This document shows, piece after piece, positions 35,594-47,600 of a stretch of 64,000 nucleotides of DNA. The DNA comes from Taeniopygia guttata. Its lineage: Eukaryota; Chordata; Aves; Passeriformes; Estrildidae. The DNA lies in the NCBI RefSeq assembly GCF_048771995.1, contig NC_133050.1, forward strand, positions 7,054,501 to 7,118,500. The letters are read 5' to 3'. Positions within the stretch are counted from its first letter, which is position 1. Each line of letters begins with the position of its first letter. A model generated the notes under the pieces. The model saw only the letters and a list, made by a program, of their open reading frames with translations. It did no database searches and was not told the origin of the DNA. The position numbers were made by a program, and so were the translations under genes.

Positions 35594-35940
35594 CAGCAGG
35601 CACCTCGTGGCTTTTTTGAGGTCTGGAGGAGAAGTTGGGGTCCCTGGGCAGCCCCCCCCAGTGGGGTGCCTGGGTGTGGGGCGGGGTTGCAGCTGAGCTC
35701 GGCTCCTGGTCCTCCCTGTGCCCCAGTGGTCCCCAGGGTGGGTTTTTGGGGATGCCACGGGCAGCAGTTGCACCCCCTTAATGAAGGCGTTGGGGTGGGG
35801 GAGTTAACGAGTTCTTGATGATCTTCCTTCCTTGGGGGGCCCCAGAGGGTGGGTCCGGACATGCAGCCGTCCAGAAGTGTCAGTTTTCCAAGGATTAAAT
35901 CTCCTTTTTCTTCCAGTTTTGACTGTTGGGTTTTATTCTG
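35594..35940 (+). other. PRUNE1: PRUNE1 3' UTR
   Basis: Non-coding sequence after the TAG at 35591-35593. ATTAAA at 35894-35899 followed by T/G-rich sequence is the likely poly(A) signal. Confidence 0.65.
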
Positions 35941-36194
35941 GGTCGGGGTGCAGCCCCTCTTTCCCTGGGGTGCAATCCCCTCTACAGTGGGTCAGAGGAA
36001 CATTTTGGGGTGTCCAAGGAGGGGGTGTCAGTGCAGCCACACTCCCGAGTCCAGCCCAGCTGAGAGTTGTGCCATAAAAAGTTGTGGCCTCTGCCTGCTG
36101 GGAATATCAGCGGGCTCGGCTTTTCCCTGTGGATTTGGCTGCTCCAGGAGCAGAGGAGGGAGCGAGGAGCCTGGAGCAGCCTGTGCACCCACCC

Positions 36195-37328
36195 CTTGGG
36201 CCAGCACAAGGCATTTATTTCAAAGGTGGAATGTTTTTTTTCCCCAAAAACCCTGACCCGAGCGTGACGCGGGGCTGGAGAAACCTGGCTGCCAGCAGAG
36301 CATCGCTGGAGCACAGGGCAGGGGAAAGGCTCTGTCACCCAGCACGTGCTAATTAATATTTAATCCTGGCGCTAATTAAACTATGTACACCCGCGCCTGA
36401 ATTCCAGAGCCCTTCTCGGCTCAGGCCCTGTCCGGCCTTGGCCGGGGACAGTCCCGGGTGGAGGGGACCCCACCACGGTCCTGCCCGAGGCGATGGAGGC
36501 TGCTCGGGTGGGTTTTGGAGTTAAAAATAAGAAGAGATCCTACAAAAAGGAGGGAGCTGGAGTTTGGCGGCGGTGGGAATGCCGGCTGGAGGCACTGTGG
36601 GCTCGGTGACGCCGAGACACCCGAGCGCTGGGGCTGGATCCTGGTTTGGCACCGAAGCATCGGGGTTTAGTCCCGCTTTTGCTCCGAAGAATTGGGGTTT
36701 AATCCCAGTTTGACATCGAATCCCGGTTAGACACCAGAACATCTTGGGTTTAATTCTGGTTTGGCGCCAGAACACCAGGGCTTAATCCTGGTTTTGCTCC
36801 TCTGTGATGTTCTGGGAGGCATCAAATCTGCCTCTGCACCATGAGTGATTCCCTGGGGAAACTGAGGCACCACCACGCAGCCCATGGGAGACAAAGGAGT
36901 GGGAAAAGGGAAAACTGGGAGAGTTTGGGACACGTGGGCTGCGCCTGGCAGCTCCTGGCACGTTTCAGGGGGGTGGCTGTGTCCTTTCCAGGCGGGGCAG
37001 GAGATGGGGGCTGCTGTCCCCGCTCCCTCCCCGTGTCACCGGCCAGGGCCTCCGGGAAGGAGGGATTTTCCAGAGGGAGACGACCCAAAGTCACCGGGAG
37101 CTGGGCGAGGATGGTGCTGCATAAATACCGCGGGGTTAAAGCACTCGAGGTCAGCTTCTCCTCCAGCGGGGGGATCAGGCAGTTCAAGTTTGGGCTGAAA
37201 AAGCCAGGAATCTGCAAAATCCAAGAGGAGGGGTTATGGGAGCGCCCAAGAGGTGGCTCCCTTGGGTGTTCCTCAGAGGTGGTGGCTCTGAGGGGATGCT
37301 GGAGGTGCCACGGCCTGGTACTCACACG
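36195..37328 (-). other. CDC42SE1: CDC42SE1 3' UTR
   Basis: Minus-strand sequence after the CDC42SE1 stop. A minus-strand AATAAA (TTTATT at 36214-36219) is the likely poly(A) signal. The gene is convergent with PRUNE1. Human BNIPL and MENT would lie here; neither is seen. Confidence 0.6.
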
Positions 37329-38886
37329 CTACAACACACGGGAGTTGCTCCACTGTCGCTCCCGGCCGCCCTTGGACCTCATCTCCTGGACAGCTCCAGT
37401 CTGCAGAGAGGCCCTGTCACCCACCTGTGCCACCCCCTCGCCCAGCCAGGAGACCCAGCACCCCAAAACAACACCCAACACCCAACCCTCAGACCCAGCA
37501 CCCCAAAACAACACCCACCTCCCAACCCTGAGACCCAGCACCCCAAAACAACATCCACCACCCAATCCAGACACCCAGCACCCCAAAACAACACCCACCT
37601 CCCAATCCAGAGACCCAGCACCCCAAAACAACACCCACCTCCCAACCCTGAGACCCAGCACCCCAAAACAACACCCACTACCCAACCCTGAGACCCAGCA
37701 CCCTGAAACAACACCCACCTCCCAATCCAGACACCCAGCACCCCAAAACAACACCCACCACCCAACCCTGAATCCCAGCACCCCAAAACAACACCCACCT
37801 CCCAACCCTGAGACCCAGCACCCCAAAACAACACCCAACACCCAACCCTGAGACCCAGCACCCCAAAACAACACCCACCTCCCAACCCTGAATCCCAGCA
37901 CCCCAAAACAACACCCACCACCCAATCCAGACACCCAGCACCCCTAAATCAACACCCACCACCCAACCCTGAGACCCAGCACCCCTAAATCAACACCCAA
38001 CACTCAATCCTCAGACCCAGCACCCCAAAACAACACCCACCTCCCAATCCTGAGACCCAGCACCCCAAAACAACACCCACCTCCCAATCCTGAGACCCAG
38101 CACCCCAAAACAACACCCACCACCCAACCCTCAGACCCAGCACCCCAAAACAACACCCACCACCCAACCCTCAGACCCAGCACCCCAAAACAACACCCAC
38201 CACCCAACTGTGAGACCCAGCACCCCAAAATAACACCCACCACCCAACCCTGAGACCCAGCACCCCAAAACAACACCCACCACCCAATCCAGACACCGAG
38301 CACCCCAAAACAACACCCACCTCCCAACCCTGAATCCCAGCACCCCTAAATCAACATCCACCACCCAACCCTGAGACTCAGCACCCCAAAACAACACCCA
38401 CCACCCAATCCTGAGACCCAGCACCCCAAAACAACACCCACCACCAACCCTGAATCCCAGCACCCTAAATCAACATCTACCACCCAACCCTGAGACCCAG
38501 CACCCCTAAATCAACATCCACCACCCAACTGTGAGACTCTACCACCCCAAAACCACCACCTGTCACCCATCCCTGAGACCCAACACCCCAAGGCCGAGCC
38601 CCAGCCCCCCCAGCGTGGGGTACCATGGGCAGCCCCTCTCCCGCCGCCATGTCCCCGGAGCCGATGTGCGTCAGGTGCACGAAGTTCATGGGCTCCCCGA
38701 TCATGGAGCGGTCGATCCGCCTCCTCCTCTTCTTCTGCAAGGGGAAGAAGGACATCAGCCCCCCTGACCCCGCTGACCCCGCTGACCCCGCAGCCCTGCC
38801 CCACATGGCAGCACGGGAGGGGAGGTACTCACGGGCTGGGGCTTCTCCACCACGCAGCAGCCCAGCTTGTGCCAGAAGTCGCTCAT
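37329..38886 (-). CDS. CDC42SE1: CDC42SE1 (SPEC1) small CDC42 effector
   Basis: CDC42SE1 is a plasma-membrane adaptor that binds GTP-CDC42 through a CRIB motif and affects actin organisation. Exons from the ATG: 38886-38833, 38734-38624, 37400-37329; 78 residues (human 79). Seen: [18 protein letters not shown] with the Cys10-Cys11 pair (palmitoylation site in the family), basic [13 protein letters not shown]-type [16 protein letters not shown], and the C-terminal [16 protein letters not shown]. One residue is lacking in the VQEMRSK stretch relative to human VQEQMRSK. Intron 2 is almost wholly minisatellite. Confidence 0.96.
37440..38585. repeat. ~40-bp minisatellite filling CDC42SE1 intron 2
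   Basis: About 29 copies of a unit near ACACCCACCTCCCAACCCTG followed by AGACCCAGCACCCCAAAACA. Minus-strand ORFs of CFGVLG-type repeats run into the real last exon but are not part of the protein. Confidence 0.93.
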
Positions 38887-39599
38887 GCTCGCGGTGCTGG
38901 CAGCCGGCGTCCCCCCGCGCTGGCACAGCTGCCGGGACCCTGCGCTGGGTCACTCCATGGGGACACCTGGCCGGGGTGGCACAGCGTGGAGAGGAGCAGC
39001 TGGCTGTGAGCGGGAAGGGAGAGCGATGTTGCCAAGCCTGACCTCCCCAAATTAATCCTAAAACAACTTCCCATCAATGAAGAAAAAGCAGAGAGCCGCC
39101 AGCAGACCCCTGGGGTCACACCCAGACCATCCAAGGGGATACCTGTCGTTGTAAGGAGATCCCCAGGGAGTCCCAGAGGTCAGAGACGTACCAGGGACCC
39201 CTGGGCATCGCACAGAGACCCCCAGAGTTGTCCCCACGGCCAGGGCTGGATCGGGGCCAGGCCGTGGCCCCGCTGCGGGGCAGGACACAGCTGAAGGATG
39301 CTGCGGCAGGATGGGGGGGATGGAGGCAGCCCTGGCAAATCCCAACTCCCTGAGCCAGCAGCTATAAATATCCTTTCCGAAAAGGGGCCGGAGCCTGAGC
39401 TCTTCCGCTCCAGCTTTTGAAGTGCAGACAGCGAGAAATAAGCAGGGACTTGGTGGGATTTTAGCCCAAACTCCCACGGTACTGCCTGGATGGGCAAGGA
39501 GATGTGGAAAAGGGGGGTTCACCCCCAAAATGGGGCTGACTCGTGCCAAGGAGAGACAACTCCTTTGCCGCACCAGCACCCGGCGGCACGCAGGGAACT

Positions 39600-41450
39600 C
39601 ACCCGCCCACGAGGGGCCGTGGCCGGAGCTCAGCCCGGTGTCAGCCACGGGAGAGCCCCCGGGCACGGCCGGTGGGTGCCAGACCCACGGCGAACGGGAC
39701 AAGCTCCTTCCTCCGCCGCCGGTGCCGCCGGATGGACCAAAGTCCGGCCGCACTTCCTGCTGTGCCGGGGGGGAGCGGGGCCGCGGGGCAGCCCCCCAAA
39801 ACTGCTCCGAGCCCACCAGCCCCGGCACGGCCCCATCCCCGGCCCTGCCCCACGGACCCCACGGAATCCCCCGGTAACCGGGCATTCCCGTGCACCCGTG
39901 GGGTGGCTGCCCCCTGTGCTGCCCCCACCACGGCCAGCCTGGCACAACCAGAGCACCCCCGTGTCCGTGTCTGTGTCCGTGTCCGTGCCCGTGTCTGTGC
40001 CCGTGTCCGTGCCCGTGTCCCCGTCCCCGTCCCCAGCGAGCGCAGCACCGGGACCGGGCAGGCTGCGACACGTCCCGGTCGGTGCCCACCTCGCCGGGGA
40101 GGTGCCCCCCGAGCAGCCGCTCCCGGGGCTCCGTGGGGAGCTCGGCCAAGGACGAGCCACCGGAGAAAGCTCCACGGTTCGCACGGCCACGACCCCCGGC
40201 CCGCAGCGCCCCTCCGGTACCCACCGGGGCCTCGCGTCCTCCAAAGGGCGACGGCGGGGCCGGTCCCGGCGGCTCCGGTCGGTCCCATCCCCGCTCCGAG
40301 GGGTCGCACGCCCCCCGCACCCACCCCGGCGATGTGCCGTGCCCGGGCTGAGCCCACCGGGGCCGCTCGGTGGGCCCGGGCAGGGCGGCTTTGGGCCCGG
40401 CCCCGCCGGCACGGCCGAAATGACTTCCCGGTTGGGAAAGCACCGCTCGGTTCTGCGTCACCGGCGGGCTCCGGGCAGGGGGGTCCGCTCCGAGCCCCCC
40501 GCACTGGGGCCACCCGCTGCCGGGGGACCCGCTGCGGGCTCCCGGAGCTCGGGGGGAAGACCCCCGTGGGGGGACGGGGTGGGAGTGCTGGGGTGCCCCG
40601 GCTGCGGGCCCGGGACCCCGGGATGGGGCGGCAAAGGGGGATTTGCTTGGCGAGGTTCGGTCCCGGCTGCGACCCCCGGGGCAGCGGCTGCTCCGCGGGG
40701 CTCCGGGCGCTTCGGGGGTCCCAGCAGCGTCCGGGACCCCGGGGGTCCTGCCGGGGTTGGTGGGACCCGGCAGGCCGCGGGATCCCGGTGGGGCTGGGGA
40801 GAACCGGCAGGGTGCGGATCCCGGCGGGGCTCCCCGGTTGCACCGGCGGGCTGCGGGGGGGGGGGGTCGTCCCGCCGTCCCGCTCCCGTTCCCGTTCCGG
40901 TGCCGATCCCGGTGCCCTCTCCGCCTTCCCACGGCGGTTCCGGGGGCCCTTCCGCAGGGTCGCACCCGCCCGTTCCCGTCCCGGTGGCGGCCCCATTACC
41001 TGTCCCGGCGCGGGAGCGGGTCCCGGTGCCGGTGTCCGGTGTCCGGCTCGCAGCCCCACGCGTGGCTCGGAGGTCCAGGTCCCGGTCCCGCTGCCGGTGT
41101 CCGGCTCGCAGCGGCCCCGAGCGCGGCCCGGGAGTGCAGGTCCCGATCCCTGTGCGAGCCCCGCTCCCGGTGGCGGTGCCGGAGCCCCGCTCGCAGCCCA
41201 GGCGTGGCTCGGGGCTCCCGGTCCCGGTGCGGGTCCCGGTGCGGGTTCCGGTGCCCCGCTCGCAGCCCGAGGCGTGGCCGGGAGGTGCCGGTGCCGGTGG
41301 CCGCTCGCAGCCCCAGGCGTGGCCCGGTGCGGACGCGGCGCTGCTCCCGCCGCCCGGCGCGGCTCGGCCCGGCCCGGCCCCGGTACAGCGCCCTCCCCGG
41401 GCACCGCCAGCACTGCCGGGTGCGGGCCCGGGTCCCGGTAGGAGGGGGGG
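39600..41450 (-). promoter_or_regulatory. CDC42SE1: CpG island upstream of CDC42SE1
   Basis: About 1.9 kb of very GC- and CpG-rich DNA upstream of the CDC42SE1 coding start, so the likely site of its 5' untranslated exon(s) and promoter. I could not define the transcription start. It contains a (GTGTCC)n hexamer run at 39960-40025 and imperfect ~60-80-bp repeats with GCTCGCAGCCC and GGCGTGGC at 41040-41340. The very long ORFs on both strands reflect the shortage of stop codons in GC-rich sequence. Confidence 0.5.
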
Positions 41451-41695
41451 TCCCGGTAGGAGTGGGGGTCCCGGTAGGAATGGGGGTCCCAGCAGGAATG
41501 GAGGTCCCGGTAGGAATGGGGGTCCCGGGTCCCGCTAGGAATGGGGGTCCCGGTAGGAATGGGGTCCCGGTAGGAATGGGGGTCCCGGTAGGAATGGGGG
41601 TCCTGGTCCCGGTAGGAATGGGGGCCCAGGTCCCGACAGGAATGGGGGTCCCGGTAGGAATGGGGGTCCCGGTAGCAATGGGGGCCGTGGGACCC
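41420..41695. repeat. ~20-bp minisatellite
   Basis: About 13 copies of a unit near GGTAGGAATGGGGGTCCC. Confidence 0.9.
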
Positions 41696-41774
41696 CCCCA
41701 GCGCCGCCCTGCAGCTGGTGTTGAGTGGTTTCACCATTTCAGGCTCGGTGCCCTTCCGCTTGCACAACATCTGG

Positions 41775-42078
41775 TGGGCTGCTGCCACCGCCACAGTCCT
41801 GCCACTGCCACCACCCACTGCCACCACCCACTGCCACCGCCACAGTCCTGCCACTGCCACCACCCACTGCCACCGCCACAGTCCTGCCACTGCCACCACC
41901 ACAGTCCTGCCACTGCCACCACCCACTGCCACCGCCACAGTCCTGCCACTGCCACCACCACAGTCCTGCCACTGCCACCACCCACTGCCACCACCCACTG
42001 CCACCGCCACAGTCCTGCCACTGCCACCACCACAGTCCTGCCACTGCCACCACCACAGTCCTGCCACGGCCACCACCC
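41775..42078. repeat. Minisatellite of CCACC/CTGCC units
   Basis: Alternating blocks of CACTGCCACCACCCACTGCC and ACCGCCACAGTCCTGC, about 12 copies. Low-complexity ORFs on both strands are artefacts. Confidence 0.9.
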
Positions 42079-42079
42079 A

Positions 42080-43460
42080 GGAGATGCCCCTGTGTGAGCC
42101 TCAGAGTGTCCCTTCCCGTGTCAGCCCCCAAATCCCAACCATCCCCACTGCTCCCACTCCAGAAACCCTGAACAAGGCAGCACTGTCCCCACTCAGTCAG
42201 GTCTCTGTCCCACGCCTGTCCCCAGCCATCGGGTGGCCCTGGCTGATAATACCCCAAGTGTTTGTGACTCGTTTCAGCTGAAGAGCCTTTTTTTTTTTGG
42301 TGTTTGTGCTGCCAGAGGACCCTGTCCCCCTTGCAGCCCTCCCAAAACCGCGGGGCTCGGAGCAGTGCCCTCATCGCTACGTCCCCGTGGGGGTTCAGCC
42401 CCAGGTCCTTTCCCACAGAGGGACATCTCAGTCTTCGGGCTGTCACATGTGAGCAGGTGACAAGACCTCGAAGAGCAAGGAGATGGGTGACATCCAGCTT
42501 CTTCTGAGGCTGCTCAGCCAAACTTCACCCCATGGCCTGGGGTACCCCCAAAACCAGCAGCTCAAGCCCTTGGAGGGATCAGCATCCTTCAGAGGACTCC
42601 CAGATGGAATTTTCCCCGTGCCAAGTGCTGCAGGGGCCCAGCTGAGACCAAGGGTCTATTTTGGAGCAGGAACATGGGATCCTCTTTGCCCGTTACCGTG
42701 CTGGGAGGAAGAGGAGGAGGTAGAGGAGGAGGAAGAGGAGGCAGAAATAGTCTGGCTGAAAGCCGAGCACTGGCAGAACAGCTTGGCACCATCAGAAATG
42801 AGCTGTGCACAGGGAACAGGGAGGAAAATAAAGAAAAAAAACCCTAAAGCACCAAAAGAATGTTGATCTCAGGCAAAGCCCAGGGAGAGGAGGGCAAGGG
42901 CTGCCCTCAGCCCCTCAGGTGGATGGATGTGGCCTGTGCCCCCCAAAAAGGGTGTTTGGGGTCTCAGTGGTGCTGGGGCAGGGAGATTCCCTGGTCTGAG
43001 GGGTTGCATCGGGGTTTTCTTTGTTACAGCTCCAACACCCGGCGTCAGCTGTGGGGGCAAGTGGGGTGTGAGGTGCCCCCACCCACCCTGGGTGAAGCCC
43101 CCCCTCAGCCCTGGCAGTGATTGATGCCAGTTTGGGGTGTCTCCCTCTATTTCCAGTTCCACGTCCGGCTTTGGTCACCAAGCTGGGATATTTTTGCTGT
43201 GTGACCTTAGGACTAAATATTCTCAGTCTCAGATTAAAAAAAAAAAAAACTTAAAAAAATAGATATGTGTATAATTTTGGGGGGTTTCTTTGAGCCGGAT
43301 TTCCCTGTGTTTGACCTGCACAGTGCCCTCCCAAGGTTTGGGGATACCACAGCACCCCAGATCTTCCCATGCAGGTAAAATAAATATTTTATTTTATTTA
43401 TATTTTATTTTATTCAGCTCCTCGCAGACCTTAAATTATTCCTCCCAACACGGAGCTGAA
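42080..43460. other. Intergenic, no gene seen
   Basis: Between the CDC42SE1 upstream repeats and the MLLT11 promoter. A purine (GGA)n run lies at 42705-42751 and a T/A-rich ATTTTATTTT run at 43378-43420. No ORF resembles a known family. Confidence 0.6.
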
Positions 43461-43464
43461 GGCT

Positions 43465-43730
43465 TCAGGTTTAATATATCCTCGGCTCGGGGGTCCAGCG
43501 CGCAGCATCCCCCCCACTCCCCGCCCCTGCCGTCCTCCCCCTCCCTGGCGCGGGTGGGAGCCGCTGACTCATCTGCCATCATCATCATCACCATCATCAT
43601 CCTCCCGCACGAGGAAGGGCAGTCGGAGGGGCTGCATTGCAGACCCAGCCGAGCCCGCAGACAAAAGCGCCGCTGCTCCTCCCGCGGCTCCCCGGCACAA
43701 AGAGCGCGGCCGGCACCGAGCCCTGCGCAG
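43465..43730 (+). promoter_or_regulatory. MLLT11: MLLT11 promoter and untranslated exon 1
   Basis: A GC-rich segment ends in a strong donor GCGCAG|GTAAGG (GT at 43731). It carries an AP-1 site (TGACTCA, 43565-43571) next to an (ATC)n run. In human, MLLT11 has a non-coding first exon and a single coding exon; this arrangement fits. Confidence 0.7.
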
Positions 43731-45115
43731 GTAAGGGATGCCAGAGGATGCTTTTATTCCGGGAAGGGTTTGGGTGGAGGATTTTGTTGGAATTTCTTTT
43801 CTTTTTTTTTATTTTTTTGATGGGGGGGAAATGAGCCACAGCCAGCCGGGATTTAAGTGGAGAAAGGTGGTTTTGCTTCCATGGGATGAGCAGAGCACAT
43901 TGAGATCGTGGGAAATGCTCTTTTTTAGGGGTGACACGCCAAACGAGAGGGGTTTCCCCCTGACGTTCATTCCCTTTTACTAGATATTTTATTATTTTAC
44001 TTGTCACTAAACTCTCTTTTCCCCTCTCTTGTCACTAAACTCCAATTCTCCAACATTTGGAGCTTAAAAATCCATGTCCGCAACACCATTAATAATTCTC
44101 TGCTGTCGTGCTGCAAAAACTCACAGACAGACCCCTAGGGATGGACCTCCCAGGGGTAAATTCCCAGGGAAGAGATTATTTTAAAGTCCTGTGGCTCAGT
44201 TTACCCGGCGGGGGTGACACAGGAGCTTTCACAGCCCCTGAGTGACATCCAAAACCTTAAATTTAGCAGCTGACCAACCCTCATCGCACAGACAGGGCAC
44301 GATCCAAAATATGCCTGAATCATCCTTGAGAATTCTGATTTCCGAGATTTAAAACGGGGAATTAGCGGGGAAATGAGGATGGTTTGGGTTAGTCTGCTGT
44401 TTTTTTGCCATTCGAGGAGGTGAATGACACAGCCCTGCCGGGGAGAAGCCGGGCAGTGACTCAGCTCCCGCCTGAAGAAGCTGATCCACCTCTCCTCCTG
44501 CCCTTTCCCAATTTTTTGGTGGATGGGGTGGGGCTGCAGGGGGAATTCTGCAGCAGGGACGGGCAGGGATGGGTGGGGTGTGGTGGGGATGCTCCTTCCA
44601 GCCCTTTCTAGAGGGTTCGCTCATGGGAGGGAGGGATGGGGTGGGATCGGGGGGAGGGGGCTGCACAGGGACCCCTCCCCACTGCCCACTCCGAGGGGAT
44701 TCGGCACGGGAAAGGTGTGGAGGTGTGGGAAAAGGGTTTGTTTGGGTGCTGCTCTCCCACCTCTGCTCCCCAGAGCCGGCAGGATGGATTTCAGGAGGAG
44801 CAGTTGGGAGGGGGATAATCCCCACCCTGCCCGGGGAAACTGAGGCACGGCGTGACAAATCCCTTGGGCCCCTTCCGAATTTCGGCGCAGAGAAGGGTGG
44901 GGATAAAACCAAACCTGCAGTTAGACCCAGCCTAGAGTCAAACCTCCACAACCCCATGCTCTCCTCCACCATCAACTCCTTTTTTAGGGGTTTATCAGCT
45001 TTTTAGGGGATTATCCTACGGGGCAGGGTCAACATGGCAACACCCGGATTTCTGGCCACTTTGGGGCAACTCTTGTGTCTTTGGTAGAGCTTTTCTCTTC
45101 TTTCCCAGCCTGAAA

Positions 45116-45376
45116 ATGCTGGACACCATCAGCAGCCAGTACGACTCCTTCATCTACTGGAGGATGCCGATCCCGCGGCTGGACATGGCCGAGCTGGAGG
45201 GGCTGGGGCTCGCAGACATGGCCCTCTACACGCCCAAGGGAGGCCTGGCCAAGCTCGGCGAGCGGGACAGCCAGGACCTGTCCCCAGAAGAGGACACTCT
45301 GCTGCAGTTCAACAGCTTTAACTTCTGGCGAGCTCCCATTGCCAGCATCAGCTCCTTAGATTTCGATTTAATTTGA
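45116..45376 (+). CDS. MLLT11: MLLT11 (AF1q), 86 aa
   Basis: MLLT11 is a small transcriptional cofactor linked to neuronal differentiation and to Wnt/TCF7 signalling, first known as an MLL fusion partner. The whole coding region is one exon after the acceptor TTTCCCAG at 45101-45108. The 86 residues (human 90) keep both conserved ends: SSQYDSFIYWRMPIP then ELEGLGLADMALY, and FNSFNFWRAPIASISSLDFD. The variable middle is shorter than in human. Confidence 0.97.
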   Translation: MLDTISSQYDSFIYWRMPIPRLDMAELEGLGLADMALYTPKGGLAKLGERDSQDLSPEEDTLLQFNSFNFWRAPIASISSLDFDLI

Positions 45377-46760
45377 AGCCCTCCCTGCCCCTCCTCACCC
45401 CCCCTGCTCTCTCTTTTTCCGCCAGGCATGCCAGGATTTGGTTTTGTTGTCAGTTTGGAGGCTGTTGGGTTGGTTTTTTTTTTTTTGGTTTTTTTGGGTT
45501 CTGGGCAGTTTTGCCATTCCTCGCTCACTCAGCAGTTCACTGCGGCTTCAACGGTGATGGGCTCCCCAAAAATCTCCAGCCCTTCTCCCCGTTTTCCCCC
45601 TGGAATCACAACGGTGGCAAACACGAGGGGAGGGGGCAAAAAAAGCCCCCACATTGCCCCTCTCCGTTCCCAGAGGGTTTGGGAGGTGCCACCCGCCCTG
45701 TCCCCGCCCTGTGTGACAATTTCTCGTGTGCTTTTTTAAGAAACTCGTTTGTGCAATTGAGGAGCAATGGGAATCGCCCTCGTTTTGCAGAAAGCATCGA
45801 CCCTCTGTGCTCCCCTGGCCCAATTTCTCAAAATCCCTCTTTGTCCCTTGACCTTCCCCTCGGGAATGCAAGGTGGAAGAGGTAGAGATATCTTCTTCTT
45901 GAGAAAAATAATCACTTTGAGCCTTGTGGTGCGAGCCCAAGCAGAAAAAAAAATATGTCCAGGAGGGTAAATAGACATGGAAATGCACTGATCTTGCTTA
46001 GTGGGGTCAAGGCTGGGTGTTTATTGCCCCAAATTTGATTTTTTTTATCCTTTTTAATGCTCCACATGGTTTATTCCCAGTGCAACTCCTGACTGGGACA
46101 GATGCTGGGTACATTGTAGGGTCTGGAAGGGCGATGGGGCAGAGCTGAAAGATTAATCTTACCCCCAGATGAAAATATTTCGGGTTTTCCACCCCCTTAA
46201 TCAAACCCTTTAAAAACAACAACAAACAATGCTGCATTCATTCAAGTGGAAGCCTTGAGTTTTCTCCGGGGAGGTTTTCACCTGCTGAGGTTTATTTCTG
46301 AGCATCAGCTTAAAATTGGGGGAAAAAACCCAACCTGGAATAATTTTTGTCTTTTAAATAGTTGTGGGGTTTTTTTTCCCTCCCCAAGATTGTTTTCTGG
46401 GATTGATTTGTCTTCTTGAATGTGCTTTTTTTTGGGCTTGATTGGGATGAAGTGATGTGAAGCATCCCAAAATCATCCTGAGAGTTGGGGGGCATATGGC
46501 TGAGGCAGCACTTAAAAAGTGCCAGAAATAGGCAAAAAATTGGAAAAAATCTGCATTCTACTACGAAGATTGGATGCAGCTCTCCTGTAATCTGCAGAAA
46601 TAATCAAGTGTGCTGATTTTGAACCATCTGTGTAAAACCAGAGATGAAAAATGTAAATTCTTCTCTGCAGAGCTGTTTGACTTCTGTGTTCCCAGCTAGG
46701 AAAACCTGCAGGAGAAGTATTTATTATGAAAGTTTAAATAAAATCACTTCAAAACATACA
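45377..46760 (+). other. MLLT11: MLLT11 3' UTR
   Basis: A long non-coding tail with AATAAA at 46737-46742, the likely poly(A) signal. Includes T homopolymers at 45474-45487. Confidence 0.6.
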
Positions 46761-46764
46761 CATT

Positions 46765-47185
46765 CCTGTGGACATGTAGACTGACAAGGTCTTTAGCATT
46801 AAAATGTCTCAAATCTCTTTACAGTGAGCTGGGAACTCACCCGTGTTTTCGCACATGCTGTGGAAGACTTAAGTGTGGAAAAACTAAGCCTGAAAGATTA
46901 TTATAAGCACATTAAGGATATTATTTACACTTCGGCTTCTCCAATCCTCACAGGAAAACACCCCAGAGGAGAAATAGGCCCCAGAGCTCCAATTTTACCT
47001 CAAAAAAAGGACATTTTGGGCAAGTCAGGGGTAACACACCTTGGAGAGGGGGGTTTGGCAGCCTGAGGGGAGTTAAACCCTGGACTGGAAGGGACTCGGG
47101 GGACAGATATGCTCAAGCTACTGAAATACACATATCTAAACACAAATAAATTTACAAATCCTGGATATTAAAATTCCAAAGGACA
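46765..47185. other. AT-rich spacer
   Basis: No recognised feature between the MLLT11 poly(A) signal and the CpG island. One 80-codon plus-strand ORF shows no family resemblance. Confidence 0.5.
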
Positions 47186-47189
47186 TCTA

Positions 47190-47600
47190 AAGCACACCGC
47201 CTCAGCGAGGCGCCGCCGCCATTTTATACTTGGCGCAAAAACGCCTCTGCCGGATCTAACTCCAGGGACCTCAGCCTCTGTCACGGAGAGCCACCACTGA
47301 TTGGTATCCTTCCGCCAGAGGAAAACACTCCCCTGCCAGGCCTCTCCGACTCAGGGCGGGGAGAACGGCGCAGAAAATAAAGAGAGAAATCCCCGCATTC
47401 CGCACAGTTCCCGCTGCGGCACAGCGAGTGCGGGGCCAGCTCGATTTTTCTGCGCCGCCTCGGAGGACTCTTTTGTCACAGGTCCTAAATCCTTCCGCCG
47501 CCTCACGGGCTCGCTGCCGGGGCCGCCATTTTGTGAGGCGGCGGCGGGAGGGGCGGGGCGTTGTGAGGGGGATCCCCCGGAGGGGCTTTGGGGACTTCTG
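47190..47600 (+). promoter_or_regulatory. CpG-island promoter without an identified gene
   Basis: Contains two YY1-type elements (GCCGCCATTTTA at 47215-47226 and GCCGCCATTTTG at 47522-47533), an E2F-like TTGGCGC near 47231, and GC boxes. In human the plus-strand gene after MLLT11 is GABPB2, so this may be its old or current promoter, but no ankyrin or other GABPB2 exon is visible downstream. Confidence 0.5.

Noticed and set aside
39641-42076. 811-codon minus-strand and 632-682-codon plus-strand ORFs
   Set aside because: GC-rich CpG island and tandem arrays are stop-poor. There is overlap on both strands, no domain resemblance and no splice logic.
46824-47066. 80-codon plus-strand ORF after the MLLT11 poly(A) signal
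   Set aside because: No family resemblance, AT-rich context, isolated and without promoter evidence.
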